The notes under the pieces are model-generated. The model had not been told where the DNA came from. It saw only the letters and a program-made list of their open reading frames with translations, and did not search any database. From SCUB01 sp041918675 (GTDB taxonomy: Bacteria > Pseudomonadota > Alphaproteobacteria > Rhizobiales > Xanthobacteraceae), in assembly GCA_041918675.1 (NCBI GenBank), contig JAYRVF010000011.1, positions 372,001 through 436,000 on the forward strand: a stretch of 64,000 nucleotides of DNA. The letters run 5' to 3'. A program made the translations under genes and the position numbers. This document shows positions 37,015 through 45,723 of this stretch, piece after piece; positions within the stretch are counted from its first letter, which is position 1, and each line of letters starts with the position of its first letter.

Positions 37015-37236
37015 CGCCTGCCTGAACGGCGCGCGCCGCGCGCGGGGCCGTGGGATGGTCGGTTGAGGGTCAAGGCGTCGATGATTACACGAAGCGCGCG
37101 CCGGATCACAATTGCTTTGTCGGCTCTTTCCGCGCTGTTCGCGGCGAAGCCTTCTCGGGTGTCCGTTTTTCGCCGCGTGGCGCGCCGCGCGAAGGCTAGG
37201 GCAGTCCGGCCGATACTTGCCGAGGAGCCGCCCGCG

Positions 37237-37974
37237 ATGATAAGGGCCGGCATGAACAGTTCCCATGAAATCGGCGCGGCGGCGCTGGTGCTCTTTTCGG
37301 GCGGCCAGGATTCGGCGACCTGCCTTGCCTGGGCGCTGACGCGTTACGCGCGCGTGGAGACGGTGGGCTTTGCCTATGGCCAGCGCCATGCGATCGAACT
37401 CGAATGTCGCGCGCCCGTCCTCGCGGGGCTCAAGGCGATGCGCGCGGACTGGGCCGAGCGGCTCGGCGAAAGCCACACGCTCGATGTCGGCGTGCTCGGC
37501 GAAGTTTCGCAAACGGCGCTGACGCGCGAGATCGCGATCGAAATCGGCGAGGGCGGTTTGCCGAACACTTTCGTGCCCGGACGCAATCTCGTGTTCCTCA
37601 CGCTCGCGGCCGCGCTGGCCTACCGGCGCGGCATTACGGACCTCGTCGCCGGCATGTGCGAGGCCGACTATTCGGGCTATCCCGACTGCCGCGACGAAAC
37701 CATCAAGGCGACCGCCACCGCGATCAGCCTCGGCATGGACCGCGCCTTCACGATCCAGACGCCGCTGATGTGGCGCGACAAGGCCGACACCTGGGCGCTG
37801 GCCGATGAGCTTGGCGGCGCGCCGCTCGTCGACCTGATCCGGGAGGAGACGCACACCTGCTATCTCGGCGCGCGGGGAAAGGCGTACGTCTGGGGCCATG
37901 GCTGCGGCGAATGCCCCGCCTGCCGCTTGCGCGAGGCCGGCTTTGCCCGCTATGCAGATTCGCGCGCAAGATAG
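37237..37974 (+). CDS. queC: 7-cyano-7-deazaguanine synthase QueC
   Basis: ATP-dependent enzyme converting 7-carboxy-7-deazaguanine to preQ0 for queuosine. About 245 residues. The PP-loop SGGQDS is at residues 21-26. NTFVPGRNLVFL and AGMCEADYSGYPDCR are family motifs. The zinc site CYLGARGKAYVWGHGCGECPAC is near the C-terminus. ATG 37237 is chosen because GAGGAG (37222-37227) lies 9 bp upstream; ATG 37252 is an alternative. It is followed 24 bp later by a queuosine-precursor transporter, so the cell can both make and import precursors. Confidence 0.93.
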   Translation: MIRAGMNSSHEIGAAALVLFSGGQDSATCLAWALTRYARVETVGFAYGQRHAIELECRAPVLAGLKAMRADWAERLGESHTLDVGVLGEVSQTALTREIAIEIGEGGLPNTFVPGRNLVFLTLAAALAYRRGITDLVAGMCEADYSGYPDCRDETIKATATAISLGMDRAFTIQTPLMWRDKADTWALADELGGAPLVDLIREETHTCYLGARGKAYVWGHGCGECPACRLREAGFARYADSRAR

Positions 37975-37998
37975 CGACTGGGGACCCGGACGGCTCAC

Positions 37999-38577
37999 GT
38001 GAGTAGCGAATTCAGCGAGGACCGCCGCCGCCGCGTTGAAGGGATCGCCTTCCTCGCCGCCTATATCGCCTGCATTCCGGCGGCGAATTGGCTCATCCAG
38101 CACGTGGGCACGCGCTGCGTCGCCAACGGGCCGTGCCTTGTGCCGGTCGCGCCCGGCGGACTGGAGGCGCCAAGCGGGGTGCTGATGGTCGGGCTCGCGC
38201 TTGTGCTGCGCGACCTGGTGCAGCGCCGGCTGGGGGTCTGGCCGACCCTGGCGGCCATCGCGGTGGGGACCGCGATTTCAGCGCTGCTAGCGCCGCCGGC
38301 GCTGGTCACCGCGTCGGCCGTCGCGTTCCTGTATTCGGAGCTCGCCGATTTCGCGGTCTACACGCCGCTGCAGAGGCGGCGGTTGCTCCTGGCGGTGCTG
38401 CTGTCGAGCCTGGTCGGGCTTGTCGTCGATTCGGTCCTGTTCCTGTGGCTCGCGTTCGGGAGCCTCGAATTTCTCGCGGGCCAGATCGCGGGAAAGGTGT
38501 GGATGGTGGTCGCGATCCTGCCGGCGATCGACTGGCTGCGCCGGCGCGACGAGCGCCTCGGCCTGACCGCGCGCTGA
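37999..38577 (+). CDS. yhhQ: VUT-family queuosine precursor transporter (YhhQ-like)
   Basis: A 192-residue hydrophobic protein with five to six predicted membrane segments, starting at a GTG (37999). RRVEGIAFLAAYIACIPAANWLI and the SGVLMVGLALVLRDLVQRRLG block resemble YhhQ/COG1738. YhhQ imports preQ0/preQ1, and the adjacent queC supports that assignment. This is a short version of the family. A hairpin GGTCGCG-CTAT-CGCGACC (38580-38597) starts 2 bp after the stop and may help end transcription, although no U-run follows. Confidence 0.8.
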   Translation: MSSEFSEDRRRRVEGIAFLAAYIACIPAANWLIQHVGTRCVANGPCLVPVAPGGLEAPSGVLMVGLALVLRDLVQRRLGVWPTLAAIAVGTAISALLAPPALVTASAVAFLYSELADFAVYTPLQRRRLLLAVLLSSLVGLVVDSVLFLWLAFGSLEFLAGQIAGKVWMVVAILPAIDWLRRRDERLGLTAR

Positions 38578-38915
38578 GCGGTCGCGCTATCGCGACCTCG
38601 GCGGATTCAGGCCATGGCCGGGCATCGCTGGGCCCGCCGGACGGCTCATAGCCTGATTCGCATAAGACATATTATGGAATATTCGTGGATACCCGGAACC
38701 TGGATTGGGCGGTCATGGGCCACTGATGAGACCGCCGCGGCGACGGCCCGTGCGCCGCATGAAGGCTTCAGTTTGGCCATGGCGACGGCCGACCATGCGC
38801 GCCGCCAGAGAGCGGCAACCGTCGTTTAAATCATAGTATTTGTAGTTGCTTGTAGCTCGACTCTGATTTCGAATATCATGATGCGAAATGCGGACGCTCT
38901 GAATTTAACCATTGC
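38578..38915. other. Intergenic region, low GC towards its right end
   Basis: 338 bp. Apart from the hairpin at 38580-38597 I see no gene. From about 38820 the sequence becomes AT-rich (ATAGTATTTGTAG and similar), continuing into the small ORF at 38916. It may be a promoter region or a remnant of transferred DNA. Confidence 0.35.
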
Positions 38916-39098
38916 ATGAATGAAGAGATAAATTCATATGCGGAATTAGAAGGCTACAGCGATATCCTCGTGCGAAAGCCCGACCGTCGGCCATCACAGC
39001 GGAAGCTCCGCCTCGCGGCGACGAAGCTCCACGTCGCGATGACCATGGGCCGACCGCCACCGGCCCCACGCCGTGCCGCGCTCCCCATGCGGGCCTAA
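38916..39098 (+). CDS. Possible small protein, unrecognised
   Basis: An open frame of 60 codons, starting MNEEINSYAELEGYSDILVRKPDRR, low in GC at its 5' end and basic/proline-rich at its 3' end (PPPAPRRAALP). There is no clear ribosome site (the ATG is preceded by CATTGC) and no domain I know. Its last bases overlap the convergent MBL gene stop by 4 bp. It could be spurious. Confidence 0.2.
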   Translation: MNEEINSYAELEGYSDILVRKPDRRPSQRKLRLAATKLHVAMTMGRPPPAPRRAALPMRA

Positions 39099-39901
39099 AC
39101 CGCTTCGGAGAGCGTGACGGTCATCCCGTCGAAGGCCGGCTCCACATGGTCCGGCAGCCGCCGGCGGACCTCGTCATAATCCACGTCCGCGCTCAGATTG
39201 GTCAGGATCGCCCGTCGCGGCCGTTTCCGGCGCACCCAGTCGAGCGCGATCTCGACGTTGAAATGGCTCGGGTGCGGCGCGTAGCGCAGCCCATCGATGA
39301 TCCAGACATCGAGATTGTCGAGCGCGGCGAGGCTTTCCTGCGGCACGTCGCTGATGTCGGGCGTGTAGGCGAGGTCGCCGATGCGAAATCCGGTCGCGCC
39401 GATCTCCCCATGCGCCACCGCGAAGGAGCGAACGCGCACCGCACCCCCCTTCCCCTCGATCGCGAACGAATGGCCGGCCTCGAAGCGGTTGTCGATCAGG
39501 ATCGGCGGATAATGGCTGCCCGGCGGCGTCTCGAAGCAGTAGGCGAAGCGCACGCGGATGTCGCGCGCGGCCGCGTCGGTGAGATAGACGGGAATGCGCG
39601 CGCGCCGGTGCAACACGATCGGCCGCAGATCGTCGAGCCCGTGCGTCTGGTCGGCATGCTCGTGGGTGAACAGCACGGCGTCGAGATCGTCGACGCCGGC
39701 GGCGAGCAATTGCTCGCGCAGGTCCGGCGCGGTGTCGATCAACACGCGCGTGAGGCCGTGGGGTCCGCGCCGCTCGGCGAGCAGCGAGCAGCGGCGGCGG
39801 CGGTTTTTCGGATTGGCCGGATCGCAATCGCCCCAGCCGAGCGCGGGGCGCGGAACGCCGGCCGACGAACCGCAGCCGAGGATGGTGAAGGTCAGACTCA
39901 T
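39095..39901 (-). CDS. MBL-fold metallo-hydrolase (PhnP-like)
   Basis: 268 residues of the metallo-beta-lactamase fold. The metal motif THEHADQTHGLDD holds H80, H82, D84 and H87. It begins LTFTILGCGSSAGVPRPALGWGDCD, a signature of the PhnP-like phosphodiesterase group (cyclic phosphodiesters). In alphaproteobacteria it follows a TatD-type nuclease and metG, as here. Start overlaps the tatD-like stop by ATGA. The cellular substrate is not established for this lineage. Confidence 0.85.
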   Translation of the reverse strand: MSLTFTILGCGSSAGVPRPALGWGDCDPANPKNRRRRCSLLAERRGPHGLTRVLIDTAPDLREQLLAAGVDDLDAVLFTHEHADQTHGLDDLRPIVLHRRARIPVYLTDAAARDIRVRFAYCFETPPGSHYPPILIDNRFEAGHSFAIEGKGGAVRVRSFAVAHGEIGATGFRIGDLAYTPDISDVPQESLAALDNLDVWIIDGLRYAPHPSHFNVEIALDWVRRKRPRRAILTNLSADVDYDEVRRRLPDHVEPAFDGMTVTLSEAV

Positions 39902-40701
39902 CCCGCGACCTGATCGGCGCGCGCGAGAGGCGCGGCTTTCCTGAACAGGCGGAAGAAATTCTCGGTCGTCTGGCGCGCGATCTCCTCGACGGAAACGCCG
40001 CGCGCCTCGGCCAGCACCCGCGCCGTCTCGACGACGAAAGCCGGCTCGTTGCGCTTGCCGCGATGCTTGCCCGGCGCGAGAAACGGCGCGTCGGTTTCGA
40101 CGAGAACGCGGTCGGCGGGCAACTCGGCCGCGATCGCGCGCAGCGCCTCGGACTTCTTGAAGGTCAGGATGCCGCTGAAGGAGATGTGGAAGCCGAGCGC
40201 GACCGCCGCGCGCGCGAGTTCGGGGCCGCCGGTGAAGCAGTGCAACACGCCGGAAAACGCGCCGGCGGCCATCTCGCGCGTCAGGATCTCCGTGGTGTCG
40301 GCGTCGGCGTCGCGGGTATGGACGATCAGAGGCAGGCCGGTCGCGCGCGCCGCCGCGATATGGGCGGCGAACCCCGCCTTCTGCGCCGGGCGCGAGCCAT
40401 GCTCGTAGAAGTAATCGAGTCCGACCTCGCCGATCGCCACGACCTTGGGATGGCGCGTCAGCGCGATGAGTTCATCCGCGCCGATGCCGGCCTCGGCGTC
40501 GGCCTCGTGCGGATGGGTGCCGACCGAGCAGAACACCTCGTGGTGGCGCTCCGCGATCGCGAGGATCTCGGGAAAGCGCCTGATCCGCGTCGAGATCGTC
40601 AGCATATGGGTGACGCCGGCCGCGCGCGCCCGCGCGACGACCGCGTCACGTTCCTCGGCGAAATCGGGAAAGTCGAGATGGCAATGGCTGTCGACGAGCA
40701 T
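39898..40701 (-). CDS. TatD-family metal-dependent hydrolase/DNase
   Basis: 267 residues, a TIM-barrel amidohydrolase-type nuclease. The N-terminal metal motif DSHCHLDFPDF has H6, H8 and D10. GEVGLDYFYE, LPLIVHTRDAD, GVLHCFTGG and ETDAPFLAP mark the remaining metal ligands in the standard order. It is the middle gene of metG-tatD-MBL on the minus strand, coupled to the MBL gene. Confidence 0.9.
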   Translation of the reverse strand: MLVDSHCHLDFPDFAEERDAVVARARAAGVTHMLTISTRIRRFPEILAIAERHHEVFCSVGTHPHEADAEAGIGADELIALTRHPKVVAIGEVGLDYFYEHGSRPAQKAGFAAHIAAARATGLPLIVHTRDADADTTEILTREMAAGAFSGVLHCFTGGPELARAAVALGFHISFSGILTFKKSEALRAIAAELPADRVLVETDAPFLAPGKHRGKRNEPAFVVETARVLAEARGVSVEEIARQTTENFFRLFRKAAPLARADQVAG

Positions 40702-40734
40702 GCCGTGCGGCCTCGCGTTCGTTGGATCTCGCCC

Positions 40735-42300
40735 TCACGCCGCCGGCTCGATATAGCGCGGGAACACGGGCGTCGGCGGCGGCAGCGGCGCCCCGCTCGC
40801 GAGCCGCGCCGAGGCGCCGAGGCGGGTGAAGTCGCGCGCGTCGGCCGCGACGCCGAGGAGATCGAGAAGCTTGCCCGCGGCTTGCGGCACGAAAGGCTGC
40901 GCCAGGATCGCGATCTGGCGGATCACCTCCCCGGTCACGTAAAGCACGGTTTTCATCCGCGCCGGATCGGTCTTGGCGAGCGCCCACGGCGCCTCGCCGG
41001 CGAAATAGCGGTTGGCCTCGGCGACGACCGACCACACCTGATTGAGCACCAGGTGCAGTTGCTGGGTCTTCATCGCCTCGCGCGCGGACACGATCAAGGC
41101 GTCGGCCTGCGCCAGGATCGCCTTGTCGGTGTCGCTGAACGCGCCCGGCTCCGGCATCACGCCGCCGCATTGCTTGGCCACCATCGACAGCGAGCGCTGC
41201 GCCAGATTGCCGAGATCGTTGGCGAGGTCGGCGTTGGTGCGCGCGACGATGGCCTCGTGGCTGTAGCTGCCGTCCTGGCCGAACGGCACCTCGCGCAGGA
41301 AGAAATAGCGAAACTGGTCGACGCCGTATTGATCGGCCAGCGCGAAGGGATCGATGACGTTGCCGGTCGATTTCGACATCTTCTCGCCGCGGTTGAACAG
41401 AAACCCGTGGCTGAAAACGCGGCGCGGCGGCTCCACGCCCGCCGACATCAGGAAGGCCGGCCAGTAGACCGCGTGAAAACGCACGATATCCTTGCCGATG
41501 ACGTGCAGGTCGGCGGGCCAATAGCGGCGGAACATCTCGCTGTCGACATCGGGAAAGCCGACGCCGGTGATGTAGTTCGTCAGCGCGTCGACCCACACAT
41601 ACATGATGTGGCGCGGATCGTCGGGCACGCGGATGCCCCAGTCGAAGGTGGTGCGGGAGACCGAGAGATCCTGCAGGCCGCCGCGCACGAAACTCGCGAC
41701 CTCGTTCAGGCGCTCGCGCGGAAGGACGAAATCGGGCACCTTGGTGTAGAGGTCGAGCAGCTTGTCCTGATAGGCGGAGAGGCGGAAGAAGTAGCTCTCC
41801 TCCTCCATCCATTCCACCGGCGTGCCGGTCGGCCCGCGCCGCACCTTGTCCTCGCCGACCGTGGTCTCGGATTCGGCGTAGAACGCCTCGTCGCGCACCG
41901 AATACCAGCCGGCGTATTTCGACAGATAGATGTCGCCATTGGCCTTCATCCGCGACCAGATCGCCTGCGAGGAACGATAATGGCGCTCCTCCGTGGTGCG
42001 GAAGAAAATGTCGTTCGAGCAATTCAGCTTTTCGGTCATCGCCTGGAAGCGCGGCACGTTGCGCGCGACCAGCTCGCTCGGGGTGAGCCCTTCCCGGCCG
42101 GCGGTCTGCACCATCTTCAGCCCGTGCTCGTCCGTGCCCGTCATGAAGAAGACGTCGTAGCCGTCCAGGCGCATGAAGCGCGCGATCGCGTCGGTGGCGA
42201 TCAGTTCGTAGGCGTGGCCGATATGCGGCGCGCCGTTCGGATACGAGATCGCGGTCGAGAGGAAGTAGCGCGGGCGGGATTTTTCTGCTGGCGACGCCAT
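40735..42300 (-). CDS. metG: Methionyl-tRNA synthetase, zinc-knuckle-free type
   Basis: Class I synthetase of about 521 residues. HIGH is at residues 26-29 (PNGAPHIGHAYE) and KMSKSTGNV in the C-terminal half of the catalytic core. The region that binds zinc in E. coli MetRS reads YAGWYSVRDEAFY without cysteines, so this is the short MetG type common in alphaproteobacteria. No C-terminal dimerisation (EMAP-like) domain is present. ATG 42300 is preferred; a TTG at 42312 in frame is possible. holB is 142 bp upstream, tatD 33 bp downstream. Confidence 0.94.
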   Translation of the reverse strand: MASPAEKSRPRYFLSTAISYPNGAPHIGHAYELIATDAIARFMRLDGYDVFFMTGTDEHGLKMVQTAGREGLTPSELVARNVPRFQAMTEKLNCSNDIFFRTTEERHYRSSQAIWSRMKANGDIYLSKYAGWYSVRDEAFYAESETTVGEDKVRRGPTGTPVEWMEEESYFFRLSAYQDKLLDLYTKVPDFVLPRERLNEVASFVRGGLQDLSVSRTTFDWGIRVPDDPRHIMYVWVDALTNYITGVGFPDVDSEMFRRYWPADLHVIGKDIVRFHAVYWPAFLMSAGVEPPRRVFSHGFLFNRGEKMSKSTGNVIDPFALADQYGVDQFRYFFLREVPFGQDGSYSHEAIVARTNADLANDLGNLAQRSLSMVAKQCGGVMPEPGAFSDTDKAILAQADALIVSAREAMKTQQLHLVLNQVWSVVAEANRYFAGEAPWALAKTDPARMKTVLYVTGEVIRQIAILAQPFVPQAAGKLLDLLGVAADARDFTRLGASARLASGAPLPPPTPVFPRYIEPAA

Positions 42301-42442
42301 GGAAGGACACAACTCTGTTGATGCGAATTCGGCATGCGTTTCGGCGCTAGGCTGATCCGGGCTCGGATTCGCCTCGGCCGCGCTGGCACGTTCTAGCCTA
42401 TGCTGCGATGCAAGGAAATCAGTAGCTTGGCACGACGGAGCG

Positions 42443-43504
42443 TCAGTTCGCCCCGGCCCGCCCGCCCTGTAGTCGCGCGAGGTCGGCCAATTCGGCGAAA
42501 ACCGCGAAAATCAACGCCTTCCGGTCCAGATTGAGCGCGTCGGTGTCGCGGGCGCCCTGGTTGAGGCGTTCCCAGACCTCCGCGACCGCGGCCGCGCGCG
42601 CGGGTCGTCCGAGGCTCGCGTCGAGCTCGCGTCCGAGCCAGCGGTTGACGAGGTCGGTGAAGGCGGCAAGGCCCGCCCGATCGCCGGGCGCGAGCCCGTC
42701 GCCGATCGCGTGCAGCCGGTTCCAGTCGAGCGTCGGCAAGGCGTCGAGCGCGGCGCGGATCTTTTCCTGCAATTCGATGACGCCCCCGCCCAGGAACATC
42801 AGCGCGCGCGCGACCGAGCCGTCGGCGGCTTCAGCCGCATGCCGGAGCGCCGGATCGCCGGGCGATGTCCCGCACGCGTCGGCGGCCGCCGCGATCACGT
42901 CGTCGAGGGCAAGCTCGCGCATGAGCAGCGCGCGGCAGCGCGAGCGGATCGTCGGGAGCACCCGCGCCGGCGTATGGCTGACCAGGAGAAACAGCGCGCG
43001 CGCCGGCGGCTCCTCCAGAATCTTCAGGAGCGCGTTGGGCGCCTCTGGCCATTTCAGTTCGTCGACGACGTCGACGATGCAGACGCGCCAGCCCGCGACT
43101 GCCGCAGTCGCGCCGAAAAAGGGCACCGTCTCGCGAACCTGGTCGACGAGAATGTTGGCGCGAAGCCCGCCCTTCTCCGCCGCCGTGCGTTCGAGCGCGA
43201 GCAGGCCGCCATGTGTTCCCATCGCGATCGCCCGCGCGGCCGGATGGTCGGGCGAAACGTCGAGGCTCGCCGCCTCGCGCACGACATCGGCGGACGGATC
43301 GGGATGGGCGAGCACGAAGCGCGCCATGCGATAGGCGAGCGTCGCCTTGCCGATGCCCGGCGGCCCGCCGATCAGCCAGGCATGCGGCATGCGGCCGCCG
43401 CGATAGCTTTCGATCAACGTGGCTTCGGCCTCGCGATGGCCAAAAAAGCGGAACGTCTCGCGTGGATGGCGCGTCTCGATGCCGCCCTCGCCCTTTCCGC
43501 TCAA
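42443..43504 (-). CDS. holB: DNA polymerase III subunit delta'
   Basis: Clamp-loader subunit of 353 residues. It has a AAA+ fold with WLIGGPPGIGKATLAYRMA and the conserved central ALLKILEEPPARALFLLVSHTPARVLPTIRSRC, which carries the SRC motif of clamp-loader subunits. It is missing the zinc-binding cysteines of E. coli delta', as in other alphaproteobacteria. ATGA overlap with tmk, forming the conserved tmk-holB pair. Confidence 0.92.
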   Translation of the reverse strand: MSGKGEGGIETRHPRETFRFFGHREAEATLIESYRGGRMPHAWLIGGPPGIGKATLAYRMARFVLAHPDPSADVVREAASLDVSPDHPAARAIAMGTHGGLLALERTAAEKGGLRANILVDQVRETVPFFGATAAVAGWRVCIVDVVDELKWPEAPNALLKILEEPPARALFLLVSHTPARVLPTIRSRCRALLMRELALDDVIAAAADACGTSPGDPALRHAAEAADGSVARALMFLGGGVIELQEKIRAALDALPTLDWNRLHAIGDGLAPGDRAGLAAFTDLVNRWLGRELDASLGRPARAAAVAEVWERLNQGARDTDALNLDRKALIFAVFAELADLARLQGGRAGAN

Positions 43505-44178
43505 GGCGCTCGCTCCAGAACCTTGCCGGCGCCAACGCCGAGCCGCCCGCGCGCGCTATCCCAGATGCGCGCGGCGACGGTCGCGACCGGCGGCGTGGCA
43601 TCGATGACGACGCAGCGCGCCGGATTCTCGCGGGCGATGTCGAGATAGGCCCGCCGCAGCTTCTCGTGATACTCGCGGCCCTCCGATTCAAACCGGTCGG
43701 GCGCGGCAAGGCCGCGCCGCAAGGTCGCGCGCTGGAGGCCGGTTTCAACCGGCAGGTCGAGTACGAAAGTCAGGTCCGGCTTGAGGCCGCCGATCGTGAC
43801 GCGTTCGAGCGCGTCGATGAAGGCGGGATCGACCGCGCCCAGCTTGCCCTGATAGACGCGGGTGGAATCGGCGAAGCGATCGCAGAGCACCCAGATGCCG
43901 CCGCGCAGCGCCGGCTCGATCACATGGCTGACGTGGTCGTCGCGCGCGGCCGCGAACAGCAGCGTCTCCGCGTCCGGCCCGAGCAGCTTGCCCATGCCGG
44001 CGAGCAGCATGTGGCGGATGATCTCGGCGCCGAGCGAACCGCCGGGCTCGCGCGTCGTCATCGCGCGAATGCCGTTGGCTTCCAGCCGGTCGGCCAGAAG
44101 CTTGATCTGCGTCGACTTGCCGGACCCCTCACCGCCCTCGAAGGTGATGAAACGTCCTCGGTTCGCCTGTTCGCCCAA
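43501..44178 (-). CDS. tmk: Thymidylate kinase
   Basis: dTMP to dTDP kinase, 225 residues. The P-loop GGEGSGKS is at residues 15-22, and TREPGGSLGAEIIR is the DR/E-like substrate motif. DRFADSTRVYQG is the LID/base-binding region. The stop overlaps the holB start. It is 8 bp downstream of the D,D-carboxypeptidase gene, so co-transcription is likely. Confidence 0.94.
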   Translation of the reverse strand: MGEQANRGRFITFEGGEGSGKSTQIKLLADRLEANGIRAMTTREPGGSLGAEIIRHMLLAGMGKLLGPDAETLLFAAARDDHVSHVIEPALRGGIWVLCDRFADSTRVYQGKLGAVDPAFIDALERVTIGGLKPDLTFVLDLPVETGLQRATLRRGLAAPDRFESEGREYHEKLRRAYLDIARENPARCVVIDATPPVATVAARIWDSARGRLGVGAGKVLERAP

Positions 44179-44186
44179 TGGACCGC

Positions 44187-45431
44187 CTATTTGACCAGTT
44201 TGCGCAGGAGGCCGACGACCAGTTCGCCCGCGCCGTCATAGGCGCGGCGCGCCAGCGACCCCTGCTCGACATCATTGACGGCGAAAAGTGGCATTTCTAC
44301 CGCGAGATGATCGCCGCGCCAGACCTTGACCGCCCCGATCGCCTGCCCCTGCTTGACGGGCGCGGCCACCGGCCCCTGGTAGACGATGCGGGCAAGCACC
44401 TTCTCGTTGACGCCCTTCTGGCTCATCACCTGCACCGGGACCTTGCTCGCCAGTCCCACATAGCCGCCCTTGCCGCGAAATACCCGCGCCTGGCCGATGA
44501 CCTGATTGGCGTCGAACAGCTTGCGCGCCTCGAAATTGCGGAAACCCCATTCGAGCAGCTTCTTGGCGTCGTTGGCGCGGTCGTCGGCGTCCTCGAGGCC
44601 GTTGACGACGACGATCAGCCTGATGCCGTTTTGCTCGGCCGATCCGACCATGCCGTAGCCGCCGTCCTTGGTGTAGCCCGTCTTCAGGCCGTCGGCGTTC
44701 TGCATCATCGTCAGCAGCGGATTGCGGTTGGTCTGGCGGATCTTGTTCCAGGTGAATTCGCGCTCGCCGAAGATTTTGTAAAATTCCGGATAGCTTCGAA
44801 TGATGTGGCGGGCGAGAACCGCAAGCTCGCGCACGGTCATCAGATTGCGCGGGTCGGGCAAGCCGCTGGAATTGCCGAACGTCGCGGAAGGCAAACCGAT
44901 CTCGCGCGCGCGCTTGGTCATCATCACGGCGAAGGCCTGCTCATTGCCGGCGAGCCCTTCGGCGAGCGCGATGCAGGCGTCGTTGCCGCTGTGGATGATC
45001 GCGCCACGCAACAGATCCTCCACGCGCACGCGGCTATGAATGGCGGCGAACATCGTCGAGCCACCCGACGGCGCTCCGCCGCGGCGCCACGCGTTCTCGC
45101 TGATGCGGAACTCGTCGTCGAGCTTGGCGCGGCCTTCGGCGATTTCGCGGAAGACGACCTCGACGGTCATGAGCTTCATCATGCTCGAGGGAGCCGATTG
45201 CCGGTCGGCCTCCTTTTCGAACAGGACCGATCCGCTTTCCGCGTCGATGAGGATCGCCTGCGGTGCGTCGACCTTGAAGCCCTCTTCCTTCTTGGCGCCC
45301 TGCACGCTGGTATTGGCCGCGTGCGCGGCCGGCGCGAGCGCGCACAGGACGAGCGCGAGCGCGGCAAGCCGGGCAACGCGCGCGCCGCCACATCGGAGAA
45401 TGGATGTCGATCCGACCGGCTGCCCTGCCAC
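44187..45431 (-). CDS. D-alanyl-D-alanine carboxypeptidase (PBP5/6-type, peptidase S11)
   Basis: Periplasmic low-molecular-weight PBP trimming the terminal D-Ala of peptidoglycan stems. About 414 residues from a GTG at 45431, preceded by GAGAG. The signal peptide is RLAALALVLCALAPAAHA. The catalytic SxxK is SMMK (S83-K86), SGN is in HSGNDACIALAEG, and KTG is in GLKTGYTKDGG. The C-terminal PBP5-C domain and a terminal amphipathic helix (GELVVGLLRKLVK) suggest membrane attachment. The frame is open to 45575, but that extension contains the leader repeat and no ATG-linked signal. Upstream of tmk. Confidence 0.9.
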   Translation of the reverse strand: MAGQPVGSTSILRCGGARVARLAALALVLCALAPAAHAANTSVQGAKKEEGFKVDAPQAILIDAESGSVLFEKEADRQSAPSSMMKLMTVEVVFREIAEGRAKLDDEFRISENAWRRGGAPSGGSTMFAAIHSRVRVEDLLRGAIIHSGNDACIALAEGLAGNEQAFAVMMTKRAREIGLPSATFGNSSGLPDPRNLMTVRELAVLARHIIRSYPEFYKIFGEREFTWNKIRQTNRNPLLTMMQNADGLKTGYTKDGGYGMVGSAEQNGIRLIVVVNGLEDADDRANDAKKLLEWGFRNFEARKLFDANQVIGQARVFRGKGGYVGLASKVPVQVMSQKGVNEKVLARIVYQGPVAAPVKQGQAIGAVKVWRGDHLAVEMPLFAVNDVEQGSLARRAYDGAGELVVGLLRKLVK

Positions 45432-45460
45432 GTGCTGGCTCTCGTTTGAACGTTTGTCTG

Positions 45461-45497
45461 GGCCCGAGGGGCCAATGTTTCGGCCCGAGGGGCCAAT
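45461..45497 (-). repeat. Hairpin-forming direct repeat in leader of the D,D-carboxypeptidase gene
   Basis: GGCCCGAGGGGCCAAT occurs twice, at 45461-45476 and 45482-45497 (period 21). Each copy contains the inverted repeat GGCCC-GAG-GGGCC, able to form a tight hairpin. The pair ends 30 bp upstream of the GTG start. If transcription starts further upstream, two adjacent hairpins would lie in the 5' leader. Confidence 0.85.
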
Positions 45498-45723
45498 CCG
45501 CGACCATGTCGCGCGTCGATGGATCGATATGGCGCCACGCCCGCGCCGGAAAAATGGCGACCCGCCCCCGCTCACACCCGCGCGACGCCAACAGTTAGCA
45601 AATGGGCCATGGCCTCACAACGCGCCGCGTGCGAAATGGGCGGAGTTGTTCAACCGATAATTCGGGGGCGCGGAAGGACGATAGCGGCGCGCGGACGGCG
45701 CGACTCGTCGCGGACGGAGCCTG

